From CAMEON01 sp045645165 (GTDB lineage Bacteria > Bacillota > Clostridia > Oscillospirales > CAG-272): a stretch of DNA of 16,402 nt. The translations under genes were made by a program, and so were the position numbers. This document shows, one piece after another, positions 1-6,134 of the stretch (its first letter is position 1; each line of letters starts with the position of its first letter). The stretch is from the NCBI GenBank assembly GCA_045645165.1, contig JAZRIF010000023.1, positions 1-16,402 on the forward strand, given 5' to 3'. The notes under the pieces were generated by a model. That model was not told where the DNA came from, made no database searches, and saw nothing but the letters and a program-made list of their open reading frames with translations.

Positions 1-80
1 TTGAAAGTTTTAGGGGTCAAGCCCCTTTTTCAAAAGGGGCTTGTGGGGTGCAGGGGCAAAGCCCCTGCAAACCCAAATTT
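1..80. repeat. Right half of composite hairpin repeat (copy A)
   Basis: This 80-bp segment is identical over its whole length to 2827-2906, the right half of composite element C. It contains two strong hairpins: an 11-bp stem (19-29 with 32-42, AAGCCCC plus a T run) and a 9-bp stem (49-57 with 61-69, TGCAGGGGC, loop AAA). It ends in the box AAACCCAAATTT (69-80). The left half is presumably outside the window. Seen directly; the element has no coding capacity. Confidence 0.9.
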
Positions 81-132
81 ATCGGTACGGCCCTCTTTTT
101 TCGCTCCAGACCGGAAAATCTCCTCGACCCCC

Positions 133-161
133 TTGAAAAACCGCAAAATATATGATATAAT
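133..161 (+). promoter_or_regulatory. Sigma-A promoter with extended -10
   Basis: TTGAAA at 133-138 and TATAAT at 156-161 are separated by 17 bp, and TG sits one base before the -10 (153-154), giving an extended -10. It lies about 60 bp upstream of the start codon at 224 and points at the DUF3006-like/plsY pair. It is outside the repeat at 1-80. Confidence 0.8.
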
Positions 162-223
162 ATACTGAATATCTGTCGAACCCCCGCCGAATTTTCATTT
201 CGGAGCAAAGAAAGGAGTCCGCC

Positions 224-469
224 ATGTGGCTTTGCGTTGACCGCATCGAAAATCATACCGTGATCCTCTTGGATGACAAAGAAAATATCTATCACCTCTC
301 CCGCGCCGACTACATGACTCTTGTGGGGATTTCCCCCGCTGAGTCTGCTATCCTCGCCGCAGACGTACAGGACGGCCGCATCGTAGCCGCCACCTACGAC
401 GAGGCAGAGACCGCCGCCCGCATGGCCGCCGCCCGCGCGCGGCTGGATCGGCTGTTCGGAAGAAAATAA
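224..469 (+). CDS. Small DUF3006-like protein
   Basis: An 81-aa soluble protein without signal peptide or membrane segment. It begins with a WLCVDRIENHTVILLDD stretch and ends in an Ala/Arg-rich amphipathic helix (about residues 55-81). This resembles the small DUF3006 family of Firmicutes: an N-terminal VDRxEG-like strand, a Val-rich hairpin, then a C-terminal helix of the type ETxxRxxxxxxLxxxLF. Function of that family is unknown. The start is set by an AAAGGAG Shine-Dalgarno at about 210-216, 7 bp before ATG. It has its own strong promoter at 133-161, and plsY follows after 48 bp with no terminator, so the two are probably cotranscribed. The family assignment is from memory of the pattern, not from a search. 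Confidence 0.7.
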   Translation: MWLCVDRIENHTVILLDDKENIYHLSRADYMTLVGISPAESAILAADVQDGRIVAATYDEAETAARMAAARARLDRLFGRK

Positions 470-517
470 TCCCGAAAATCAAAAAACAAATAAAACACAT
501 ATACAGGAGTATCGATT

Positions 518-1279
518 ATGAACGGAATCGGACAATGGACTCTGGTATCTTATCTCATTGAAAAGCTGGGTGTTGCCGGCACCCTCGGCGCCACCGCCAT
601 CACCCTCGGCGGTATCCTTCTCTGCATCGTCATCCCCTACCTGCTGGGCAGCATCAATTTCGGCGTCATTATCTCCCGCAAGGAGTACGATGACGACATC
701 CGCAACCACGGAAGCGGCAACGCAGGCGCTACCAATATGCTTCGCACTTACGGTGTCAAGGCCGCCGTGCTGACTATGGCAGGCGATATGCTCAAGGCTG
801 TGATCGCCGTGGGCCTGGGCTACTTCATCGTGGGTACCAACGTTCTGCTCACGGATCCTGAAACCGGAGACGTATTCCGCTACAAGGATCAGTTCGGCGC
901 CGCCATCGCAGGCCTCTTTGTCATGATGGGCCATATGTTCCCCATCTACTTCAAGTTCAAGGGCGGTAAGGGCGTGGCCACCTCGGCCATGGTCATGCTC
1001 ATGATCTCCCCCATTGCCTGCCTGTTCTGCTTCGTCATTTTCATGATCATCGTGCTGGGCACCAAGTACGTATCTTTGGGCTCCATCATGGGTCTCATTT
1101 TCTACCCCATCATCCTCACCGCCTTCTCGGGCGGTCAAAACCCCACCGCCTGCATCATGGCTGTAATCATGGCGCTGGCCGTGGTGTTCATGCACCGCGA
1201 GAACATCAAGCGCCTGCGGGACGGCAACGAGCGCAAGATCTCGCTGGGTAAGAAGAAAAAGACCGAGGAAGAAAAATAA
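518..1279 (+). CDS. plsY: Glycerol-3-phosphate acyltransferase PlsY
   Basis: Integral membrane enzyme that transfers the acyl group from acyl-phosphate to sn-glycerol 3-phosphate to make lysophosphatidic acid, the first membrane step of phospholipid synthesis. All family motifs are present in the 253-aa product: GSINFG (44-49), GSGNAGATN (65-73), GHMFPIYFKFKGGKGVAT (137-154) and the C-terminal HRENIKRL (226-233). Several hydrophobic helices surround these motifs. The protein is longer than the usual 190-220 aa: it has about 30 extra N-terminal residues, a hydrophilic loop at about 107-126 (TDPETGD) and a Lys/Glu tail. An ACAGGAG site precedes the ATG. The TAA stop lies within the left box of the repeat that follows (1277-1471). 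PlsX, the usual partner that makes acyl-phosphate, is not in the window. Confidence 0.95.
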   Translation: MNGIGQWTLVSYLIEKLGVAGTLGATAITLGGILLCIVIPYLLGSINFGVIISRKEYDDDIRNHGSGNAGATNMLRTYGVKAAVLTMAGDMLKAVIAVGLGYFIVGTNVLLTDPETGDVFRYKDQFGAAIAGLFVMMGHMFPIYFKFKGGKGVATSAMVMLMISPIACLFCFVIFMIIVLGTKYVSLGSIMGLIFYPIILTAFSGGQNPTACIMAVIMALAVVFMHRENIKRLRDGNERKISLGKKKKTEEEK

Positions 1280-1471
1280 ATTGCAGTTTAGCGAGCAGGG
1301 GTTTCACCCCTGCACCCCACCAAAGAACTTTTTGAAAAAAGTTCTTTGGAATCTCAAAAACTTCTAAAAAGGGGTTATTTGACAATTCTTTTTTAAAAGT
1401 TCTTGAAGGGGGTCTGGGGGGGACTTCTTTCAAGAAGTTCCTCCCAGTCGCTCCCCCACAAACCCAAATTT
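1277..1471. repeat. Composite hairpin intergenic element B
   Basis: A 195-bp element that fills the gap between plsY and the methyltransferase gene. In order: left box TAAATTGCAGTTTA (1277-1290); hairpin GCAGGGGT/ACCCCTGC (1295-1302 with 1306-1313, loop TTC); a hairpin of 13-14 bp (1320-1333 with 1336-1349, CCAAAGAAC...GTTCTTTGG); an AT-rich core (about 1360-1400); a 16-bp hairpin including two G.U pairs (1414-1429 with 1432-1447); and the right box AAACCCAAATTT (1460-1471). The TAA of the left box is the plsY stop codon. No U-tract follows the stems, so a standard intrinsic terminator is not supported. A TTGACA at 1379-1384 has no matching -10. Confidence 0.85.
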
Positions 1472-1488
1472 TCCAAAAGGAGCCCGCC

Positions 1489-2715
1489 ATGGAACCCATC
1501 ACCCCCACATCCGCGCTCGCGACCCTCATAGCCGATGCCGCCGCGGCCGAGATCCTCAGCAAGGCGGTCTTCTCCAAAGCCCACGATAAAACCGTTTCCC
1601 GTATCACCCTGACCCTCAAGCGAGTCAAGGCAGAAGTCATGCTCCAGATGGAGACCTTGCGGGTCGCCGACGTGGCGGATGCCGCGGTGAACGGCAAAAA
1701 GCCCGTTCAGGCCTCCCACGAAAACCTGTCTGTCACCGACGCCTCCGAGCGGCTGTCCGCCCTTGTGGGTCAGTTCGATCAGATCAACGTCATGACCACC
1801 GCCGGAAACTGCGAGCTTCGCCGCGCCAAAAGCGGCAAGGAGACCCTGTTGGGCGCAACACCCATTCAAAAGACTATCAGCGGCGGGAGCGACAAAGCCC
1901 CCGTGAAGATCACCGTGGGCGGCAACGACAAGGTCAAGCGCCGCATTCTTTCGGGTGCCGAGCCCTTCCTCGTGGAGCTGGGTGTCAGCGATACGAACGG
2001 TCGCGTCCACGACAAAAAGCAGGCCAAATACCGCCAGATCAACCGCTTTCTGGAGCTGATCCGCGACGTGGAATCCCACCTCCCTGCCGAGGGCGTGCTG
2101 AATGTCGCTGACCTCTGCTGTGGGAAAAGCTATCTCTCCTTCGCGGTCTACCACTACTTCACCGCCATCCGCGGGCGCTCCGTTCGTATGGTGGGCGTGG
2201 ACATGAAGGCCGAGGTCATGGAGGAATGCAACACCATTGCCCGCAATCTTGGCATGGACGGTCTCACCTTTGTCTGTGGGGACGTGACGGGGTACGAGTT
2301 CCCCGAAGGGGCACAGGTACACATGGTCATCTCTCTCCACGCCTGCGATATCGCCACCGACATCGTGCTGGACAAGGCCACCGAGTGGGGCGCCAAGGTC
2401 ATCCTCTCCACCCCCTGCTGTCACCACGATCTCAACCGTCGGCTGAACAGTCCTTCCTTGTCTTTCGTCGCGGAACACTCTATGCTCCGCCAGAAGCTCT
2501 GCGACGCCGCCACCGACGCCCTCCGTCACAAGAAGCTGGAGGCAAACGGCTACGACGTGACTGCTCTGGAGCTCATCGACCCCGAGGAGACCCCCAAGAA
2601 CATCATGCTCCGCGGTATCCGCAAGTACGATCCCAACTCGGCAAGGTGCAAGAAGGCCGCCGAGGAGTACCGCGCCGCCTACGAGTTTTTGACGGGGGAG
2701 AAGATTGAGTGGTAA
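1489..2715 (+). CDS. Class I SAM-dependent methyltransferase (Methyltransf_32-like)
   Basis: A 408-aa cytosolic protein. The C-terminal half carries a Rossmann methyltransferase fold: motif I ADLCCGKSYLSF (207-218), the acidic end of strand 2 GVDMK (236-240), HACDIATD (284-291) and TPCCHHDLN (308-316), then a helix-rich tail with ETPKNIMLR (367-375). This pattern matches the Firmicutes methyltransferase family related to the Methyltransf_32 domain found in METTL25/TRM13-type proteins. The substrate is unknown; an RNA substrate is plausible by relationship only. The N-terminal 190 residues are less conserved and end in YRQINRFLELI, which is typical of the family. The start is set by an AAAAGGAG site seven bases before ATG. 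No promoter is visible; it lies behind element B, and its TAA stop lies within the left box of element C. Confidence 0.8.
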   Translation: MEPITPTSALATLIADAAAAEILSKAVFSKAHDKTVSRITLTLKRVKAEVMLQMETLRVADVADAAVNGKKPVQASHENLSVTDASERLSALVGQFDQINVMTTAGNCELRRAKSGKETLLGATPIQKTISGGSDKAPVKITVGGNDKVKRRILSGAEPFLVELGVSDTNGRVHDKKQAKYRQINRFLELIRDVESHLPAEGVLNVADLCCGKSYLSFAVYHYFTAIRGRSVRMVGVDMKAEVMEECNTIARNLGMDGLTFVCGDVTGYEFPEGAQVHMVISLHACDIATDIVLDKATEWGAKVILSTPCCHHDLNRRLNSPSLSFVAEHSMLRQKLCDAATDALRHKKLEANGYDVTALELIDPEETPKNIMLRGIRKYDPNSARCKKAAEEYRAAYEFLTGEKIEW

Positions 2716-2906
2716 ATTGCAGTTTATCGGCCAGGGGTTTCACCCCTGGACCCCACCAAAGGGACTTTTGAAAAAGTCCCTTTGGAATCTTCAAAACTTT
2801 CAAAAAATATTGTCATATAATAGTTCTTGAAAGTTTTAGGGGTCAAGCCCCTTTTTCAAAAGGGGCTTGTGGGGTGCAGGGGCAAAGCCCCTGCAAACCC
2901 AAATTT
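2713..2906. repeat. Composite hairpin intergenic element C
   Basis: A 194-bp element between the methyltransferase and the 117-aa gene. Left box TAAATTGCAGTTTA (2713-2726); hairpin CCAGGGGT/ACCCCTGG (2731-2738 with 2742-2749); 14-bp hairpin CCAAAGGGACTTTT/AAAAGTCCCTTTGG (2756-2769 with 2772-2785); AT-rich core; then the 80-bp right half identical to 1-80, with stems 2845-2855/2858-2868 and 2875-2883/2887-2895 and the right box AAACCCAAATTT (2895-2906). The core holds a TATAAT (2816-2821), but no good -35 sits 16-18 bp upstream. Confidence 0.9.
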
Positions 2907-2928
2907 GAAACCAAGAAAGGAGCCTGTC

Positions 2929-3282
2929 ATGGCGTTTTTCAAGAAGGTCGTATCCCATTGGACAAAGAGCAAGAACCCCGAATCCAGCCGCTACCGCCAC
3001 GACATGGCCGAGAAGATCTGCGGCTACCCCATCAAGTACATCACCGAAAAGCACGGCGACAACGAGGACGTCATCGGTCGCAGCGGCTCCCTCAACATCA
3101 AGCGGGAGACCGACGAGCTCATCGTCTCCACACCCTCGGAAACCATCCTGCGGTGCGATATTGACCAGCTGCAGGCGTGGATCCTCATGTCCGGCGACGG
3201 CGTGGTGATCACCGCCCCCGACAAGGAGCATGGCGGGGTGGAGCGGACGATTACGGTGCATTACGTGTACTATCGGAAATAG
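2929..3282 (+). CDS. Uncharacterised 117-aa protein
   Basis: A small soluble protein with no signal peptide or membrane helix. After a basic N-terminus (FFKKVVSHWTKSK) it appears mainly beta-stranded: VIGRSGSLNIKR (about 45-56), ELIVSTPSETILRCDI (about 61-76), LMSGDGVVITAPD (about 83-95) and a final ERTITVHYVYYRK. The alternating strand pattern would suit a small PH-like or beta-sandwich fold, but this is inference and I do not recognise the family. The ATG at 2929 is preferred because AGAAAGGAG lies just upstream; reading further upstream in frame would only translate the repeat. It is the first of three closely spaced genes (gaps 43 and 18 bp) with no promoter of its own. Confidence 0.75.
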   Translation: MAFFKKVVSHWTKSKNPESSRYRHDMAEKICGYPIKYITEKHGDNEDVIGRSGSLNIKRETDELIVSTPSETILRCDIDQLQAWILMSGDGVVITAPDKEHGGVERTITVHYVYYRK

Positions 3283-3325
3283 CTTGAATTGCGTGAAATC
3301 CTGTATTTTCGAAAGGAGTCCAATC

Positions 3326-3856
3326 ATGAAAAAACTATTTGCAAAACCCTCCGTCCTCATTTTGGGATCGGTTGCCCTGATGATCCTCTGCTTTCTCATG
3401 AATCGCTATTTCAAGATTGAACAGGCCCCTTGGAATCTCCTTCAATATGCCTTTACGATCTTCCTTATCGTAGTTTCTTTTACCGGGCTCTTCAAAGGAA
3501 TTTCTCAAGCGATGACCGGGCGAGATAAAAAAACTACGGCACCGAAATTCGATCCGGAGCATCCCATCAAGATATGGAGCCATGAGGAGCTGTTTGCCTA
3601 TTTGGAACAGGAAGACATAATCGACTTGGACATTGATCACGATGTCGTTCAGCGAATTGGCACGGCTTCGGATTTCCGCCACAACAGACTCACCGGCAAA
3701 AACGAGCTCTTTGACAAGGCCTACTATATAAACGACCAAGAATATTCAGACTTCACCCAATTCAAGGAGCAGTTCGCTACAGTCCATTCCGAAACCGAAG
3801 TCCGCATCCTACGGGCATCCATGGACGATGGAAGCATGGACGTAAAATTGCCTTGA
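3326..3856 (+). CDS. Uncharacterised two-TM membrane protein
   Basis: A 176-aa protein with two hydrophobic helices near the N-terminus (about residues 8-26 and 35-58), a short basic/polar link with GRDKK, and a soluble domain of about 110 residues. That domain contains SHEELFAYLEQEDIID, an IGTASDFRHNRLTG segment and the acidic/aromatic stretch YYINDQEYSDFTQFKEQF. The layout suggests a small membrane-anchored sensor, adaptor or immunity-type protein, but no function can be assigned. The start is fixed by GAAAGGAG nine bases before ATG. By eye its codon choice is more AT-rich than that of its neighbours (TTT, AAA, GAT are common), so it may have a different history. It lies 43 bp after the 117-aa gene and 18 bp before the Sel1 gene. 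Confidence 0.75.
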   Translation: MKKLFAKPSVLILGSVALMILCFLMNRYFKIEQAPWNLLQYAFTIFLIVVSFTGLFKGISQAMTGRDKKTTAPKFDPEHPIKIWSHEELFAYLEQEDIIDLDIDHDVVQRIGTASDFRHNRLTGKNELFDKAYYINDQEYSDFTQFKEQFATVHSETEVRILRASMDDGSMDVKLP

Positions 3857-3874
3857 TCCCCGAAAGGAGCCCTC

Positions 3875-4726
3875 ATGAGCATCGATAACCGCATTGTCTC
3901 CGACAATCGCATTGTCTCCGACAATGATATCATCAAGGCCAACGCCCTGTTCACCGAGGGCCGCTACACCGAAGCCCTCCGCATCTACGACGAGGGCATG
4001 AAATCCGGCCACACCCGCGCCATCTTCAACTACGCCTACTGCCTCCAGTACGGCTACGGCGTATCCCCCGACCCTGCCAAGGCCTTTGAACTCTACACCT
4101 ACCTCCGCTTCGAGGAGGAGGGAGACGCCGCCTACAATGCGGGGGCCATGCTGGTGACGGGGCGCGGCGTTCCCTGCGATCCCGAGGAAGGCTACGCCTA
4201 CATGCTCACCGCCGCCGAGTGCGGGTGCATCGAGGCACAGCTCTACCTGGCTATGGTACGGCTGACAGGATGTGTGGGCGAGCCCGATATCGTCAGCATC
4301 CGCCGCATCCCCTTTCACCGCCCCGATACCTCCGATTCGGCCTTTCTCCTGCCCCCCACCCCCGACGAGCGGGGTGAGTACGCCGACGAGCTGATGGACA
4401 AGCGCTTTGAGATCGTGGAGGCCGACGAGTACGAGGCCATCCGCTACATCCGCAAGGCCGCCCGTCATCAAGGCGACTACGTGGGGGCGGCCAAGGGCAA
4501 CGCCGAGTTCCTGCTGGCCAAGTGCGCCGAGGAAGGACTGGGGCGTATGTACGACCGCGACAAGGCCATCGAGCTGTACGTCCGCGCCGCCGAGCACGGG
4601 AGCTTCGATGCTTTCAAGAAACTCAAAACTCTCCCTCAATACGACGTGGAAAAGGCCCGCGCCCGCCTCCGCATGAAGCCTGCGAACACCCGCAAGCGGA
4701 TCGGAGAAAGTGACGAGGACGATTGA
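3875..4726 (+). CDS. Sel1-like repeat (TPR-type) protein
   Basis: A 283-aa soluble alpha-helical repeat protein with no signal peptide. Sel1-like repeats are visible at about 45-80 (GHTRAIFNYAYCLQYGYGV then KAFELYTYL), 82-117 (DAAYNAGAMLVTGRGV then EGYAYMLTAAE) and 207-244 (GNAEFLLAKCAEEGLG then KAIELYVRAAEHG). A non-repeat insert (about 133-180, Pro-rich LLPPTPDE) separates the second and third. Such repeats are protein-protein interaction scaffolds; the partner is unknown, though the adjacent membrane protein is a natural candidate. The ATG is preceded by GAAAGGAG. The first residues contain an exact tandem duplication of IVSDNR-like sequence encoded by an 18-bp repeat at 3890-3925. Last gene of the three-gene cluster; element D follows eight bases after its stop. 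Confidence 0.85.
   Translation: MSIDNRIVSDNRIVSDNDIIKANALFTEGRYTEALRIYDEGMKSGHTRAIFNYAYCLQYGYGVSPDPAKAFELYTYLRFEEEGDAAYNAGAMLVTGRGVPCDPEEGYAYMLTAAECGCIEAQLYLAMVRLTGCVGEPDIVSIRRIPFHRPDTSDSAFLLPPTPDERGEYADELMDKRFEIVEADEYEAIRYIRKAARHQGDYVGAAKGNAEFLLAKCAEEGLGRMYDRDKAIELYVRAAEHGSFDAFKKLKTLPQYDVEKARARLRMKPANTRKRIGESDEDD
3890..3925 (+). repeat. 18-bp perfect tandem duplication
   Basis: CGCATTGTCTCCGACAAT occurs twice back to back (3890-3907 and 3908-3925) inside the start of the Sel1-repeat gene, adding six residues in frame. It is seen directly and looks like a recent slippage event. Confidence 0.95.
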
Positions 4727-4733
4727 AATTTGC

Positions 4734-4982
4734 AAATTGGAGTTTATCGGCCAGGGGCTTTGCCCCTAGACCCCACCAGAACCCTTTTTAAAAAAAGGGT
4801 TCTGGCCTCCCAAAAACTTTTAAAAAAGGTTATTTATCAATATTTTTTGAAGATTTTGAAGATTCCAAAGGGACTCGCAATATATGCCGTAGGCATATTT
4901 GCTCCGAGCAACGCGAGGATATTTTCAAAAGTCCCTTTGGTGGGGTGCAGGGGCAAAGCCCCTGCACTACAAACCCAAATAT
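4734..4982. repeat. Composite hairpin intergenic element D, with nested insertion
   Basis: A 249-bp copy of the composite element, 203 bp without its insertion. Left box AAATTGGAGTTTA (4734-4746); hairpin AGGGGC/GCCCCT (4753-4758 with 4762-4767); 14-bp hairpin CCAGAACCC.../...GGGTTCTGG (4776-4789 with 4792-4805); an AT-rich core sharing TTATTTATCAATATTTTTTG with element E; a stem CCAAAGGGAC/GTCCCTTTGG (4865-4874 with 4931-4940) split by 46 extra bases; hairpin GTGCAGGGGC/GCCCCTGCAC (4945-4954 with 4958-4967); and a right box variant AAACCCAAATAT (4971-4982). It fills the gap between the Sel1 gene and coaX. Confidence 0.85.
4876..4921. repeat. Nested palindromic insertion inside element D
   Basis: Forty-six bases interrupt the loop-side of a stem that is continuous in related copies. 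The insert is itself palindromic: GCAA-T-ATATGCC pairs with GGCATAT-TTGC around a GTA loop, a small GCT/AGC stem follows, and CTCGC (4874-4878) pairs with GCGAG (4913-4917) at its base. This looks like a second, unrelated REP-like unit inserted into the first. Confidence 0.75.
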
Positions 4983-5016
4983 GAGCATACGCATATTCTA
5001 TAAGGAGGTACTCGCC

Positions 5017-5853
5017 ATGCTTTTGGCCATCGACATCGGCAATTCCAGCATATCTCTGGGTCTATTCGACCTGAACACCCAAGACGCAAAGCCCACCCCC
5101 GTCCTGACGGCCAAGCTGGCCTCTGCCGTGGGGAGAACCGCCGACGAGTACGCCGTCATCATCCGCGGCCTGCTGGCCGATAAGGGGTATGCGGGCGGGA
5201 CAGCCTGTCCGATCACCGTCGCCGTGCTGGGCTCGGTGGTGCCCCAACTGACCCATACCCTGGAGAGCGCCGTACAAAAGTTGGGCGGTAATTCTCCCAT
5301 CCCCGTCACCCACATCGGGGGCGGCGTCCGCACCGGCATCAGCCTGCGGGTGGACGATCCTGCCGCGCTGGGTGCTGACATTGTCACCAACGCCTCTGCC
5401 GCCGTCAGCCTGTACGGTGCACCCGTGATCTTTCTGGATTTCGGCACCGCCACGGTCTGCGGGGCTGTGAACATGGCGCGAGAGCTGGTGGGCGTATCTA
5501 TTGCTCCCGGCGTAACCACCTCGCTGGAGGGACTTCGTGCCGCCGCCGCCCAGATCCCCTACATGGAGCTGAAGGCTCCCGATACCGCCCTGGGCAAGAA
5601 CACCCCCGCCGCCATCCGCTCGGGTCTGGTGCTGGGCACCGCCTGCATGATCGACGGTATGATCGAACGCATCCGCGCTGAGCTGAAGCTCCCCGAAGGC
5701 GCCGCCCTGTCCATAGTGGCCACGGGTGGGCTTGCGGAGCTGGTGCTTCCCGCCTGTACCCATTCCATCGCAAACGAGCCCGATCTGACTCTGCTCGGTC
5801 TGTACTTCATCTATAAGGCAACCGCCGAGAGAGAGGCGAAGAAGGGGAAATGA
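5017..5853 (+). CDS. coaX: Type III pantothenate kinase
   Basis: Phosphorylates pantothenate with ATP, the first step of CoA synthesis, in the cytosol. The 278-aa product shows the ASKHA-fold motifs of the CoaX family: DIGNSS at 6-11 (phosphate loop), GADIVTNASAA (119-129) with the catalytic-position Asp121, DFGTAT (141-146), SIAPG (161-165), GKNTPAAIRSG (193-203), VATGGLA (234-240) and EPDLTLLGL (254-262). Length is slightly above the usual 250-260 aa. The residue after GAD is Ile, where many homologues have Arg. The start at 5017 is chosen because AAGGAGGT ends about seven bases upstream and the protein then begins directly with the MLLAIDIGN signature; upstream in-frame sequence is repeat DNA. 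An ECF S component follows, fitting pantothenate uptake plus phosphorylation. Confidence 0.95.
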   Translation: MLLAIDIGNSSISLGLFDLNTQDAKPTPVLTAKLASAVGRTADEYAVIIRGLLADKGYAGGTACPITVAVLGSVVPQLTHTLESAVQKLGGNSPIPVTHIGGGVRTGISLRVDDPAALGADIVTNASAAVSLYGAPVIFLDFGTATVCGAVNMARELVGVSIAPGVTTSLEGLRAAAAQIPYMELKAPDTALGKNTPAAIRSGLVLGTACMIDGMIERIRAELKLPEGAALSIVATGGLAELVLPACTHSIANEPDLTLLGLYFIYKATAEREAKKGK

Positions 5854-5887
5854 CGGGGAATTGAGGGTTGAGATGTAATCGTCTCGG

Positions 5888-5982
5888 TTGTAGGGGAGGC
5901 TATCAGCCTCCCGCCAGTCCAAAAATCTAATATTATCTTCAATTTTTGCAGATTTGCGGGAGGCTGATACCCTCCCCTACAG
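5888..5982. repeat. MITE-like inverted-repeat element between coaX and the ECF gene
   Basis: Two 27-nt arms (5888-5914 and 5956-5982) are inverted copies differing at about two positions. Each arm is also internally palindromic (GGAGGCT/AGCCTCC around ATC in the left arm). The 41-bp spacer is AT-rich. It differs in sequence from the A-F repeats but has the same plan: hairpin, AT-rich core, hairpin. It encodes nothing and shows no clear promoter. Downstream, 6002-6013 reads AACCCCAAATTT, a near match to the right box of the composite elements. Confidence 0.85.
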
Positions 5983-6040
5983 CAAAACATAACCCACCAC
6001 CAACCCCAAATTTGAACATCCCCATTGTCGATTCCCGCAA

Positions 6041-6126
6041 TGCCGTCAGGCTTTGCGGTGATCATAAAAATTTTACGCACCGTACCCAAAGCGGACGGTA
6101 GCACGGGGTGAAAGTCCCCGAAGGAG
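6041..6126 (+). promoter_or_regulatory. Candidate structured 5' leader of the ECF S-component gene
   Basis: The leader can fold into two consecutive stem-loops ending at the Shine-Dalgarno. Stem 1 nests TGCCGTC (6041-6047) with GACGGTA (6094-6100, one G.U), GCTTTG (6050-6055) with CAAAGC (6087-6092), and CGGTG (6056-6060) with CACCG (6078-6082). Stem 2 pairs CGGGG (6104-6108) with CCCCG (6116-6120) around a TGAAAGT loop, directly followed by AAGGAG (6121-6126). Transport genes for vitamins are often controlled by such leaders. It does not match a riboswitch class I can name: the FMN, cobalamin, TPP and THF signatures are incomplete or absent. A regulatory role is inference. Confidence 0.5.
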
Positions 6127-6134
6127 AAAGCCAA

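Noticed and set aside
1320..1349. Classic intrinsic terminators in the left halves of the elements
   Set aside because: The stems are strong but are followed by AATCT/CTCAAA-type sequence, not a U-tract, and downstream genes show no promoter, so full termination is unlikely.
1379..1407. Promoter in the core of element B (TTGACA at 1379)
   Set aside because: No -10-like hexamer lies 16-18 bp downstream, and TTGACA is not conserved in the cores of the other copies.
2816..2821. Promoter in the core of element C (TATAAT)
   Set aside because: No acceptable -35 or extended -10 accompanies it, and the motif is absent from the other copies.
2827..2928. Upstream extension of the 117-aa gene to an ATG at 2827
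   Set aside because: The extra 34 codons are entirely repeat DNA identical to 1-80, and a proper Shine-Dalgarno precedes the ATG at 2929.
4945..5016. Upstream start for coaX inside the repeat
   Set aside because: AAGGAGGT and the MLLAIDIGN signature fix the start at 5017; upstream codons are repeat sequence.
6041..6126. FMN or cobalamin riboswitch upstream of the ECF S component
   Set aside because: Only a short GTGAAAGTC-like hairpin and a GACGGT piece resemble the FMN aptamer; the conserved 5' segments are missing, and no GCCACTG box of a cobalamin riboswitch is present.
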